64,000 bases of DNA from CAVVKW01 sp963761705 (GTDB lineage Bacteria > Verrucomicrobiota > Verrucomicrobiia > Chthoniobacterales > JAATET01), in assembly GCA_963761705.1 (NCBI GenBank), contig CAVXHK010000001.1, positions 2,046,001 through 2,110,000 of the forward strand. The letters are read 5' to 3'. Shown piece by piece: positions 1 through 8,508 of the stretch (position 1 is its first letter; the number at the start of each line of letters is the position of its first letter). Position numbers and translations under genes: made by a program. The notes below the pieces were generated by a model. That model made no database searches and was not told the origin of the DNA. It was given only the letters and a program-made list of their open reading frames with translations.

Positions 1-6
1 AGGCAA

Positions 7-744
7 ATGCGGGTGGGGATTGCCGGGGGGAAGGTTCTCCGATTGGATGCGCGGGTGAAACCTTTTGTTCAATTGGCCACGGCGACGACCGCCGACGGGA
101 CGGTGATGTCGCTCCACACGCGGGCGCCGCATTTTTTCCTCCGGGTCGACGGCGAGGCGCTCATGGCGACCAACGCGCCGGTATCGGAGGAGGCGCTCGC
201 CGAGTTGGCGTGCCGTGGGTTGCGGGACCGAACGAGCGCGCGGGTGCTCATCGGCGGGCTGGGCTTGGGATTCACTCTGCGGGAGGTGCTGGGATTGGTG
301 GGAACACGGGCGGAGGTGATCGTCGCGGAACTCGTGCCGGAGGTTGTCGATTGGAATCGCGACTTCCTGGCTGACGTGAACGGCAGATTGCTCGACGATC
401 CGCGGGTGCGGGTGGCGCTGGGGGACGTGTGGCGGGCGATCACAAATGCGAAGCCGGGGTCACTCGACGCGATCCTGCTCGACGTGGATAACGGGCCGAG
501 CGCGGTGGTGCAGAACGCGAATAACCGTCTTTACGACGACAAAGGACTGCGGAAAATCTGGAGTGTGCTCAGGCCGGGCGGGCGGCTGACAATCTGGTCG
601 GCGGACGACGGGGAGAAGTCGTTTTTACGGCGGTTCCGCCGGGCGGGATTCGCGGTCGAGGTCGTGGCGGCGAAGGCGATGACGAAGTCGAAGCGGTGCG
701 CGCACACGATCTTCGTGGGAGAAAAGTCCGCCGCTCCAAATTAG
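7..744 (+). CDS. Spermidine-synthase-like SAM-dependent methyltransferase
   Basis: A 245-residue protein with a Rossmann methyltransferase fold. The glycine-rich SAM loop (IGGLGLGFTLRE) lies near residues 81-92, an acidic strand end (VIVAELVPE) follows, and LDAILLDVDNGP near residue 155 resembles the catalytic-loop region of spermidine-synthase relatives. The short N-terminal beta region is also typical of these single-domain spermidine-synthase-like proteins. The substrate cannot be told from sequence. The last four bases overlap the end of the convergent DUF4864 gene. The ATG at 7 is the first start in the window, so a slightly longer upstream form cannot be excluded. Confidence 0.75.
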   Translation: MRVGIAGGKVLRLDARVKPFVQLATATTADGTVMSLHTRAPHFFLRVDGEALMATNAPVSEEALAELACRGLRDRTSARVLIGGLGLGFTLREVLGLVGTRAEVIVAELVPEVVDWNRDFLADVNGRLLDDPRVRVALGDVWRAITNAKPGSLDAILLDVDNGPSAVVQNANNRLYDDKGLRKIWSVLRPGGRLTIWSADDGEKSFLRRFRRAGFAVEVVAAKAMTKSKRCAHTIFVGEKSAAPN

Positions 745-1178
745 ATCTCGACGGGTGCGGGGTCGGTCGTGCCGGTTTCGATGACGCCCGCGATCCGCCA
801 GTCGCTACCGTCGAGTTCGAGGAGGTATTGGTATTCGATCGTTCCGCCGTCGGTGCCGGTGACTTTGACGGCGACGGCGGCTTTGGCGCCATCGTCGATG
901 ATGGAGAGAAATTCTGCGCCGGTGGAGCTGGCGATCTGGGGGTACTGGGCGCGGACCATTTTCGCAAACTCGCTCGCAGCGAATTGGGCCTGGATCCCCG
1001 GGTGCGCGAACGCGTACGCAGCGGCGTAGTCGTCGGCTCGGAAGGCGGCCAGTTGCTGTTCGATGATGCTCTTGAGCTCGGTGCGGACGGCGGGTTCGCT
1101 GGGTTTGACCTCGGCCCGGCAGGCGGTCGTGAGTGCGGTGAGGCCGACGAGCGCGGTGGCGAGGAATTTTCGAAGCAT
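741..1178 (-). CDS. DUF4864-like exported protein
   Basis: A 145-residue protein with a hydrophobic leader (LATALVGLTALTTAC) that ends in a possible but weak lipobox. A single DUF4864-like domain follows: IIEQQLAAFRADDYAAAYAFAHPGIQ is typical of the family, which has a cystatin/NTF2-like small fold of unknown function. It ends with a short strand-rich C-terminus (YLLELDGSDWRIAGVIE). It is probably exported and possibly membrane-anchored. It is convergent with the methyltransferase gene, sharing four bases at the 3' ends. Confidence 0.65.
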   Translation of the reverse strand: MLRKFLATALVGLTALTTACRAEVKPSEPAVRTELKSIIEQQLAAFRADDYAAAYAFAHPGIQAQFAASEFAKMVRAQYPQIASSTGAEFLSIIDDGAKAAVAVKVTGTDGGTIEYQYLLELDGSDWRIAGVIETGTTDPAPVEI

Positions 1179-1291
1179 GGCTGACTGACGGCGATGCGGG
1201 GTGGGATGTCAAAGGAGGATCGGCGAATCGAGCGGAATAATCGCCGGATTCGCGGCTCGTATCAATCGGACAATCCCGGTAACTCTCCTCC

Positions 1292-1744
1292 ATGACCAAC
1301 GAAGAACCTCGTCTCTCTCCGCTCGATCTGTCGACCGCCGCTCCGCGGAGCCCGCGGGAATCCATCGGGGGCTACGTCATCGCCGCCCGGACGTTGGACA
1401 AGTGCAGGTCGCTGCTCAATGGAACGATCGGCGACTACCACTACGACTGCCCGCTGGATAAGGTCTTCTTCGAGTTCGCTGGTTTGACGGGCGATCAATT
1501 CAAGGAGTTCGTCGCGACGGGGGCTTCGGACGATGAAGTTGCGGCGTGGATTCGGGAGCACGCGACGAAGCGGGAGCGCATCGAGATCATCCAGTGGAAC
1601 AACGACCTGCGCGGAAAGCGGATCGGCGAGATGCCGGACAAACTGCAGGAATTTCTCGAAGACTACATCCCAGCGAACCTTCCGCCGGGGAAGCCGGTTT
1701 ACGTCTGGTTCGACGTCTACGACATCGAGGAGGGAAGGCTTTGA
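1292..1744 (+). CDS. DUF5069 domain protein
   Basis: A 150-residue soluble protein matching the DUF5069 pattern: the RSPRESIGGYVIAARTLDKCRS start, the DYHYDCPLD motif near residue 48, and a C-terminal PVYVWFDVYDIEEGR. The function is not known. Its stop codon overlaps the TTG start of the flavin/polyferredoxin gene (TTGA), so the two are probably translationally coupled and share a transcript. The ATG at 1292 follows a weak purine-rich leader. Confidence 0.75.
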   Translation: MTNEEPRLSPLDLSTAAPRSPRESIGGYVIAARTLDKCRSLLNGTIGDYHYDCPLDKVFFEFAGLTGDQFKEFVATGASDDEVAAWIREHATKRERIEIIQWNNDLRGKRIGEMPDKLQEFLEDYIPANLPPGKPVYVWFDVYDIEEGRL

Positions 1745-4029
1745 GCAGGGTAAATCCCATCGCGAGCTACTACCACTGGCTCCACGGGAGGTGGCCGGCT
1801 GGCAAGGTCGAGAAGGCACCGGAGATCAACGACGATGGGTCGACGAACGTTTCGGGTGTCTACGTTGTCGGCGACTTGACGGGGATTCCATTGTTGAAAT
1901 TTTCCTCCGACACCGGGGCGCGGGTCGTCCGGGTGATCGACGAGGATCCCGGTTTGGAAAAAGGTGCGGGAGGTGAGGGCGTGGTCGACGTGGCGATCAT
2001 CGGTGCGGGGGTATCGGGTGTCGCCGCCGCGATGGAGGCTTCCAAGCGAGGGTTGAGCTACACGCTTTACGAGGCGAAGCAGGCGTTTTCGACGGTGATC
2101 GATTTTCCGAAGGGGAAGCCGATTTTCACCTACCCGACGGACATGACGCCGGAGGGTGATCTGCAATTTACGGCGGACGTGAAAGAGGCTCTCGTCGAAG
2201 AGTTGGAGGGCTACCGCAAGGAATACGGGATCGAGACGACCGAGGCGCAGATCGAAAAAATCACACGCAAAGGCGGGGCGCTGGAACTGCAAATCGCCGA
2301 CGGGGAAAATCGCCGTGCTCAGCGGGTGATCGTGGCCATCGGTCGGAGCGGTAATTATCGCGCGCTTAGCGTGCCGGGTGAGGAACTGGACAAAGTGCAT
2401 CACCGGCTGCACGACCCGAAGGATTACTGTGACAAGAAAGTGCTGGTCGTTGGCGGCGGTGACTCCGCGATGGAGACGGCGATTGCGTTGGGGAACTGCG
2501 GTTCGGAGGTTGTCCTTAGTTACCGGAAGGTTGAGTTTTCTCGTCCGAAGCCGGAGAACGTCGAGAGGCTGAAGGCTCTCGCCGAAGGTGGGGCGGGCGG
2601 CGGCTCGGTCGAGCTACTCATGGCGTCGACCGTCCGCGAGATTCGCGACGGTGAAGTCGTTTTAGAGACCGCGGACGGAGAAGAACGGACCGTGAAGAAC
2701 GACGCGGTCTTCGCGATGATCGGGCGCGAGGCTCCCTTGGATTTCTTCCGACGTTCGGGCGTGAGACTCAGCCAGGAATGGAACGCGAAGTTCTGGGGCA
2801 CCCTGGCGGCGGTGCTCGCGGCGTTCACGGTGGTCTACCAGTGGAAAAAGGGCGGCACGTGGCTGCCGATCAACGAATTTTTCCAGGATCGGAGTTGGTT
2901 CCCTTTTAACGTCGGGGAGTGGTGGAATTCTTTGGGCGGGGTCTTTTCGGACCCAGCGCATTTGTTCGGAACGCTCAAGTTCACGGCTGGGGATCCGGGT
3001 TTTTACTACTCGCTGCTGTATTCTACGCTGATCGTCGTGTTTGGCATCCGGCGGATTCAGATGCGGCGGACGCCCTACATCACCAAGCAGACGACGACCC
3101 TCGTTCTGGTGCAGGTGGTACCGCTGTTCCTCGTGCCCTACATTCTGCTCCCGTGGGCGGGCTTCAACGGTTGGTTCGACGCGGGAGTTGGCAAGAGCAT
3201 CGCGGATGAGCTTTTTCCGCAGGTGAATTACGGGTCTGGCCGCGAGTATTGGCGGGCATTTGGGCTCGTGCTGGCGTGGCCACTTTTCATCTGGAACGTG
3301 TTCACGTCGCAGCCCATGTGGGGGTGGTTGATCATCAGTCTGGTGCAGACTTTTGTGATCATCCCGCTGATCATCTATCGCTGGGGCAAGGGAGCTTACT
3401 GTGGGTTCATTTGTTCGTGCGGGGCCATGGCGGAGACGCTGGGCGACTCGCATCGACAGAAGATGCCGCACGGGCCGATGTGGAATAAAATGAACATGAT
3501 CGGGCAGGCGTTCCTCGTGTTTGCGCTCCTGATTCTGTTCGCGCGGGTGCTGTCCTGGATCTGGCCGGACTCGCCGTTCCAGACGATGTTCGCTTTGGGG
3601 CTGAATGGGTCAACGACCGGTGAGGTGATGCCGTGGAGCTACGCGTGGTTTGTGGATCTGCTGTTTGCGGGGATCATTGGGTTCGGGATGTATTTTCACT
3701 TTTCTGGGCGAGTTTGGTGTCGGTTCGCTTGTCCGTTGGCGGCGTTGATGCACATCTACGCGCGGTTCACGCAATTCCGGATTTTTGCGGATAAGAAGAA
3801 ATGCATCTCGTGCAACGTCTGCACGTCGAACTGCCATCAGGGCATCGACGTGATGAGTTTTGCGAACAAAGGGGAGCCGATGGCGGACCCGGAGTGCGTG
3901 CGGTGTTCGGCCTGCGTGCAGACGTGTCCGACGGGAGTGCTGCAATTCGGGCGTTACGCGGCGGGTGGGGAGATCGTGTTGGATCAGACGGCGGCATCGC
4001 CGGTGCTGATGGCTGAGAAGAAGGGATGA
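1741..4029 (+). CDS. Flavin NAD(P) oxidoreductase fused to a membrane polyferredoxin
   Basis: A 762-residue fusion. Residues 82-340 are a thioredoxin-reductase-like (YpdA-type) two-dinucleotide-fold oxidoreductase with GAGVSG near 88-93 and VVGGGDSAMETA near 236-247. From about 343 there are several membrane segments, with a cysteine pair in YCGFICSCG. The C-terminus has two ferredoxin clusters, CISCNVCTSNC near 688 and CVRCSACVQTC near 720, as in NapH/CcoG-type membrane Fe-S proteins. I infer electron transfer from NAD(P)H through flavin to the membrane clusters. The start is taken as TTG at 1741, preceded by a strong GAGGAGGG ribosome site and overlapping the previous stop. Reading further upstream would run through the DUF5069 gene in another frame. 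Residues 1-80 resemble the tail of a pyridine-nucleotide oxidoreductase (VYVVGDLTGIPLLKF). Confidence 0.8.
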   Translation: MSRVNPIASYYHWLHGRWPAGKVEKAPEINDDGSTNVSGVYVVGDLTGIPLLKFSSDTGARVVRVIDEDPGLEKGAGGEGVVDVAIIGAGVSGVAAAMEASKRGLSYTLYEAKQAFSTVIDFPKGKPIFTYPTDMTPEGDLQFTADVKEALVEELEGYRKEYGIETTEAQIEKITRKGGALELQIADGENRRAQRVIVAIGRSGNYRALSVPGEELDKVHHRLHDPKDYCDKKVLVVGGGDSAMETAIALGNCGSEVVLSYRKVEFSRPKPENVERLKALAEGGAGGGSVELLMASTVREIRDGEVVLETADGEERTVKNDAVFAMIGREAPLDFFRRSGVRLSQEWNAKFWGTLAAVLAAFTVVYQWKKGGTWLPINEFFQDRSWFPFNVGEWWNSLGGVFSDPAHLFGTLKFTAGDPGFYYSLLYSTLIVVFGIRRIQMRRTPYITKQTTTLVLVQVVPLFLVPYILLPWAGFNGWFDAGVGKSIADELFPQVNYGSGREYWRAFGLVLAWPLFIWNVFTSQPMWGWLIISLVQTFVIIPLIIYRWGKGAYCGFICSCGAMAETLGDSHRQKMPHGPMWNKMNMIGQAFLVFALLILFARVLSWIWPDSPFQTMFALGLNGSTTGEVMPWSYAWFVDLLFAGIIGFGMYFHFSGRVWCRFACPLAALMHIYARFTQFRIFADKKKCISCNVCTSNCHQGIDVMSFANKGEPMADPECVRCSACVQTCPTGVLQFGRYAAGGEIVLDQTAASPVLMAEKKG

Positions 4030-4220
4030 AAGTTTTATTTCGAGGAGAGGCGGCGGGAGCGCTGCGGGGCGATGGGGCAGAAAGATCACTTTGATCAGTT
4101 GGTGCGGGACCGGCGGCATTTTGGGAACGGTGTGTGGTCCGTTCGGCGAAATCCTGAGAAGGCGGGTTTGGGGGCTGGTAGCATTTTGATCGGTGAAAGT
4201 TCGATCAGGGAGGGTGCCGG

Positions 4221-6248
4221 GTGATTTCGGAACCGGAACTTCGGCGGTTGGCAGCCGCCGCTCCTCGGATGATCGTCGTGATCCCGGCTTGCGACGAAGC
4301 CGGGTCCGTCGGCGTCGTCGTCAAGCGCTTGCTGGATCGCGGCCTCACGCGCGTCCGCGTCGTCGACAATGGATCGTCGGACGGGACGGGGGATGTTGCT
4401 CGGGCGGCGGGCGCGGAGGTGATCGCGGAGCCGCGGCGGGGTTATGGACAGGCTTGTTTTACCGGGTGTCGGCATCTGCCGGACGATTGCGAATGGATTC
4501 TCTTCTGCGACGCGGATGGGAGCGACGACTTAGATTCGATCCCGCAGCTCGTCGAGCAGGCGGAAGAGTTCGATTTTGTGCTGGGAAACCGCCGGGCGAC
4601 GGAGGCGGGACGGCTTCACATGACGACGGTGCAGGATTTTGGGAATTGGTTGGCGACGTATTTGCTGAAGGTGCTCTTCGGCGCGGCGTTTCACGATCTC
4701 GGGCCGATGCGGCTCATTCGGCGGTCGACTTACGAGGCGCTCGAAATGAAGGACCGGGGCTTCGGCTGGACGGTCGAAATGCAGGCCCGGGCGGCGCAGT
4801 TGGGCGTTCGCTCGACCGAGGTACCGGTGCCGTATCACCGGCGGAGTGCGGGGCAGTCGAAGGTGTCGGGGACGATCAAGGGTTCCGTCCAGGCGGGGGT
4901 GATCATTCTCTCGACCATCGGACGCTTCGCGATCGACGTCTGGCGGCGACAACTTACGTGGATCGCGGCTCTGTTGCTGCTGGCCGGGGCTGGATTGATG
5001 GTGCCGTTCGGAGATTTCCGGGAGATCGCGGCGACACCGTGGTTCCTCGCGGGAGCGGGGGTGATGAGCGTGGGGTTTGCCGTCAGTTGGTCGTTGCGGT
5101 CGGTCGGAGCGTTCGCTTTTTTCGGGGTGGCGGTGGCGGCTCGGCTGATTCTGCTGCCGATGGAACCCGGAGGTGACGTCTGGCGCTACGTTTGGGAGGG
5201 ACTCGTTCAGAACGCCGGGGCCAACCCCTACACCGTGGCGCCGGACGCGGTGGAACTCGCGGGGCTGCGGCTGGACTGGTGGTCGAAGGTGAATCACGCT
5301 TCGATCACGGCGATCTACCCGCCGCTGGCGGAGCTGGTGTTTCGGGTGATGGCGTGGATCTCGCCGACGCTGCTGTTTTTCAAGCTGGTGATCGTCGCGG
5401 CGGATCTGAGGATTGTCGGGCTGCTTTGGCGGAGGTATCGGGCTGCCGCGCTGATTTATGCCTGGAACCCTCTCGTGATCTACGTTTTCGCGGGAGGCGC
5501 CCACTACGATTCACTCTTTCTGCTGCCGATGGTCGCGGGTTGGCTGGTGCTCGACGCGGCGGGAGGCCGACGAGGCCGGTTGGCCGGGGTTGCCTTGCTG
5601 GGCCTCTCCGTGGCGTTCAAGTACATGTCCGCTCCGCTGGCGGCCTTTGCGGTGCTGATGGTGTGGCGGCGGGATGGTTGGACGTCCGCGGCGGTGGCAG
5701 CGGGTCTCGTCGCGCTGCCCGCGGTCGCGGGGGTGGCATTCTTCTGGGGTCGCTTCGGGGTGCATCCACTCGGCCCCGAAGAGTTCGGTCAATTCGCCCG
5801 GAGCGCGGAATTGATTCCACGCTTCGTTGGCGAGGTTTGGGAGAGATCGCTCAAAATGAACTCGGTTTTCGTGGTGCCGTTCGTACTGGTGATCCTGTGG
5901 CGGCTGTGGCGGTCCCGGTCGGTGCGGGCATTTGGCGAGGAGGCGTTTCTGGCGACCTACGTGTTGTCGCCGGTGGTTCACGCCTGGTATTTCGCTTGGG
6001 CGATTCCGTTTGCCGTGGCCTCCCGAAATCTCGGGTTGCGCTGGGTGAGCGTGTCGGCGTTCGTTTATTTCTGCCTGGAGTATCGGCAGGCGGTCAGCGC
6101 GCCCTTGTGGCGGCAAACGGGCTTCGAGGTGGTCCTCATGTGGTCGCCGCTGGTTCTGGGATTTGCATGGTCCCGCTGGCGAGAGCGCGTTGCCAGGCTG
6201 GGAGATGATCGATGTCTTCCAGTGCCGGCTCGATCGTCCGCAGGCTGA
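4221..6248 (+). CDS. Glycosyltransferase: GT2 (DPM1-like) domain fused to a polytopic GT-C-like domain
   Basis: A 675-residue membrane glycosyltransferase. Residues 15-230 form a GT2 domain of the polyprenyl-phosphate sugar transferase type: VVIPACDEAG, VDNGSSDGT, an FCDADGSDD metal-binding motif, and GPMRLIRRSTYEAL. From about residue 240 there are ten or more hydrophobic segments resembling GT-C/GT87 mannosyltransferases, with LQNAGANPYTV-like and IYPPLAEL motifs in the first periplasmic loop. The likely role is polyprenyl-linked sugar synthesis coupled to transfer outside the membrane. GTG at 4221 follows AGGGAGGG. The last 113 bases overlap the antisense DUF2064 gene. Confidence 0.75.
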   Translation: MISEPELRRLAAAAPRMIVVIPACDEAGSVGVVVKRLLDRGLTRVRVVDNGSSDGTGDVARAAGAEVIAEPRRGYGQACFTGCRHLPDDCEWILFCDADGSDDLDSIPQLVEQAEEFDFVLGNRRATEAGRLHMTTVQDFGNWLATYLLKVLFGAAFHDLGPMRLIRRSTYEALEMKDRGFGWTVEMQARAAQLGVRSTEVPVPYHRRSAGQSKVSGTIKGSVQAGVIILSTIGRFAIDVWRRQLTWIAALLLLAGAGLMVPFGDFREIAATPWFLAGAGVMSVGFAVSWSLRSVGAFAFFGVAVAARLILLPMEPGGDVWRYVWEGLVQNAGANPYTVAPDAVELAGLRLDWWSKVNHASITAIYPPLAELVFRVMAWISPTLLFFKLVIVAADLRIVGLLWRRYRAAALIYAWNPLVIYVFAGGAHYDSLFLLPMVAGWLVLDAAGGRRGRLAGVALLGLSVAFKYMSAPLAAFAVLMVWRRDGWTSAAVAAGLVALPAVAGVAFFWGRFGVHPLGPEEFGQFARSAELIPRFVGEVWERSLKMNSVFVVPFVLVILWRLWRSRSVRAFGEEAFLATYVLSPVVHAWYFAWAIPFAVASRNLGLRWVSVSAFVYFCLEYRQAVSAPLWRQTGFEVVLMWSPLVLGFAWSRWRERVARLGDDRCLPVPARSSAG

Positions 6249-6765
6249 GGCCGGCGGCCAGGCATTGGCGGGTCGTCTGTCGATGCACCAGCGGGGTGCT
6301 CCAGTCGATTCCGTCGAAGACGGTTGGGTGATTTGCGGCGAGACCGATGAGGACGTAGCCGCCGTCGAGGGCGGGGACAAGACGGACGTCGTGGGAGTCG
6401 CAAGCCGCTTCGACGAGCGTCCGCGCGTCGAGGTAGGGGCAATCGCCGCCGATGACCAGGAGGGGGCCGGGATCGGGCTGGCTGAAGTGATGGGCGGTGA
6501 CGTGCTGCAGGCGCACGCCGAGGTCGCCGTCGGGTTGGGGGACGAACGTCGGTCGGTCGCCGAGGAAGGCTTGCATCTGGTCGAGTTCGTCGGCGGGCGC
6601 GAAATGAATGGCGACGTTCCAATCGTCGGGGATTTGAGCGAGTTGGTGGTGGACGAGGCTCGTGTAGATCCGGGTGGCTTCGGCGTCTCCGACGTCGCGA
6701 GCCAGCCGGGTCTTGACCGTCCCAGGGATGGGCGCTTTGAGAAGAAGGGCGACGGTGGGAGTCAC
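6136..6765 (-). CDS. DUF2064 / TIGR04282-like sugar-nucleotide transferase family protein
   Basis: A 209-residue GT-A-like protein. It starts with VALLLKAPIPGTVKTRLARDVG, the conserved nucleotide-binding opening of the DUF2064 (TIGR04282) family. It also has GDLGVRLQH and the IGGDCPYLDA acidic motif near residue 105, followed by the LVPALDGGYVLIGL stretch usual in the family. Family members are annotated as glycosyltransferases, but the substrate is unknown. The start shares four bases with the end of the DUF4230 gene (ATGA), so the two are co-transcribed. Its 3' end overlaps the opposite-strand glycosyltransferase gene by 113 bp. Confidence 0.75.
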   Translation of the reverse strand: MTPTVALLLKAPIPGTVKTRLARDVGDAEATRIYTSLVHHQLAQIPDDWNVAIHFAPADELDQMQAFLGDRPTFVPQPDGDLGVRLQHVTAHHFSQPDPGPLLVIGGDCPYLDARTLVEAACDSHDVRLVPALDGGYVLIGLAANHPTVFDGIDWSTPLVHRQTTRQCLAAGLSLRTIEPALEDIDHLPAWQRALASGTMQIPEPAATT

Positions 6766-7448
6766 GGCAAGGGAGTCGGAGCGGCGTCGAAAGTGACCGT
6801 TGGGTCGTGCGTCGCGAGGATGGCCTGGAGACGACGTTGGGCGGACTCTCGGGCGTCGGTTAGAAGGTCAGAATCGCGGGCGTGGAGAATGGCGCGGTTG
6901 CGGAGGTGGCGGATGGCGGCCTCGCGGTCCTCGGCGGTGAGTTGGTTGATCCAGCCGTCCTCGTCGCGGGTGATGCGGAGGTTGGTGAGGTCGACGGAGA
7001 GGATCTCGGCGGGCGGGAGGTCACTCGTGATTTCGCCCGTTTCGGGATCGATCCGAATGACGAAGGGCTTGGTGAGGTCGAGTCCCGCGCGGAGGGTGAA
7101 GTCGCCGCGAACGCTGATGCGTTTGGTGCTGCGCAGCCAAGTGTGCTCCCAAGTGTAGGTCTCCGTGATGGGGCGCTCGAGGGTGATGAGTTTGGCCGCT
7201 TCGGCGTCTTGGTGGATGAGCGTCTCGGAATTCACAACGACGGTGGGTTGAAAATGGAGGGCGTCGCTCACGTCCGATGCGATCTCTCGGGCGATGTCGA
7301 GGGAGCGTTCTGCGGCGGAGGCGGGAGTCTCGACGATGAACCAGCGCGCGAGAAGCGTGATCGCTAGGAGGAGCGCGATGGCGCAGGCGGTGGCCGCGAG
7401 GATGAAGCGGGTGGCGCTGGCGGTCGGGCGCATTTCGGCGGTTCGCAT
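6762..7448 (-). CDS. DUF4230-like membrane-anchored protein
   Basis: A 228-residue protein with one N-terminal membrane anchor (FILAATACAIALLLAITLLA) and an extracytoplasmic domain of the DUF4230 kind, including PTVVVNSETLIH and TYTWEHTWLRSTKRISVRGDFTLRAGLDL. The function is unknown. I chose the ATG at 7448. An alternative ATG lies at 7433, and the longer reading frame upstream runs into the divergent epimerase promoter region and reads as non-native sequence. The gene overlaps the downstream DUF2064 gene by four bases. Confidence 0.7.
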   Translation of the reverse strand: MRTAEMRPTASATRFILAATACAIALLLAITLLARWFIVETPASAAERSLDIAREIASDVSDALHFQPTVVVNSETLIHQDAEAAKLITLERPITETYTWEHTWLRSTKRISVRGDFTLRAGLDLTKPFVIRIDPETGEITSDLPPAEILSVDLTNLRITRDEDGWINQLTAEDREAAIRHLRNRAILHARDSDLLTDARESAQRRLQAILATHDPTVTFDAAPTPLP

Positions 7449-7520
7449 GGAACGGAAATCTAGCGGGAAATCGGGGGGAATGCGAACTCCGGGATTTGAA
7501 GGCTTCGCCTTTAGGTTGGT

Positions 7521-7539
7521 CGGCGATTGCAAATCGCCG
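7521..7539. repeat. REP-like hairpin (CGGCGATT / AATCGCCG)
   Basis: A perfect 8-bp inverted repeat, CGGCGATT and AATCGCCG, closed by the loop GCA. It lies in the divergent intergenic region between the DUF4230 and epimerase genes. It looks like a small extragenic palindrome rather than a terminator, because no T tract follows. Confidence 0.55.
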
Positions 7540-7563
7540 CTCCTTGAAAGTATCGTGCGGGAA

Positions 7564-8508
7564 ATGAAGGTTGTTGTTACTGGGGGGGCGGGGTTCATCG
7601 GATCGCACGTAGTGCGAAGGCTCGTGGCGGACGGGCACGTGGTGAGCGTCATCGATTGTTTCAGCGATTTTTACGATCCAGCGATCAAGCGCGCGAATCT
7701 GGCCGGGTTGAGCGAAGTGACGGTCCACGACGCAAACATCGAGGACTTTGGATCGATGAACGCGATCTTTTCGCGGGGCGAGTTCGATGTGACGATCCAC
7801 TTGGCGGCCCGAGCGGGGGTGCGGCCGTCGATCGCGAATCCGCGGGCCTACATCGAGACGAACGTAACCGGGACCTACAATCTCCTCGAGTCGGCGAGGG
7901 AGGCGGGGGTGAAAAAATTTGTCTTCGCTTCGAGTTCGTCGGTTTACGGGTTGGCGGAGACCGTTCCCTTCTCGGAGAATTTGGCCTTGCCGCAGACTTT
8001 GAGTCCTTACGCGGCGACGAAGCTTGCCGGGGAACATCTCTGCGGCAATTTTGCCAATTTGTTTGGTTTGCCGGTGGTCTGCTTACGGTTTTTCACGGTC
8101 TACGGTCCGGGGCAGCGGCCGGATCTGGCGATTCATAAGTTCACGCGGATGATCGACGAGGGACGGGCGATCCCGAAGTTCGGCGACGGGGAAACGCGGC
8201 GGGACTACACCTACGTGGACGACATTCTGGCTGGCGTGCTGGGGGCGATGAACTACGACGCGAAGACGTTCGATATCTTCAATCTGGGTGAAAGCGAGAC
8301 GACGACGCTGAATGAATTGATTGCCGCGATCGAGGCGGCACTCGGCAAACCGGCGCAGATCGAGCAGCTGGCGGAGCAGGCCGGCGACATGCCACTGACT
8401 TGCGCGGACATTTCGAAGGCGCGGGAGCTGCTCGGTTACGACCCGAAGACGAAGATCAGCGAGGGCATTCCGAAATTCGTCGAATGGTATCGGGGATCGC
8501 ACGAATGA
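7564..8508 (+). CDS. NAD-dependent nucleotide-sugar epimerase (UDP-glucuronate 4-epimerase-like)
   Basis: A 314-residue extended short-chain dehydrogenase. It has the NAD-binding GGAGFIGSH at residues 7-15, DxxD-like HDANIEDF, the HLAARAGVRPSI motif, the active-site serines in FASSSSVYG near 122, and YAATK (catalytic Tyr and Lys) near 145. PRDYTYVDDI-type sequence (RRDYTYVDDI) follows near 220. The AGVRPS signature favours UDP-glucuronate / UDP-galacturonate 4-epimerases, used for surface polysaccharide. The start is ATG 7564, where the Rossmann strand begins. The end overlaps the M20 gene by four bases. Confidence 0.8.
   Translation: MKVVVTGGAGFIGSHVVRRLVADGHVVSVIDCFSDFYDPAIKRANLAGLSEVTVHDANIEDFGSMNAIFSRGEFDVTIHLAARAGVRPSIANPRAYIETNVTGTYNLLESAREAGVKKFVFASSSSVYGLAETVPFSENLALPQTLSPYAATKLAGEHLCGNFANLFGLPVVCLRFFTVYGPGQRPDLAIHKFTRMIDEGRAIPKFGDGETRRDYTYVDDILAGVLGAMNYDAKTFDIFNLGESETTTLNELIAAIEAALGKPAQIEQLAEQAGDMPLTCADISKARELLGYDPKTKISEGIPKFVEWYRGSHE

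Noticed and set aside
1546..1740. Longer N-terminus for the flavin/polyferredoxin protein
   Set aside because: This frame runs inside the DUF5069 gene and reads as Arg/Gly-rich shadow sequence. The TTG at 1741 has a strong ribosome site.
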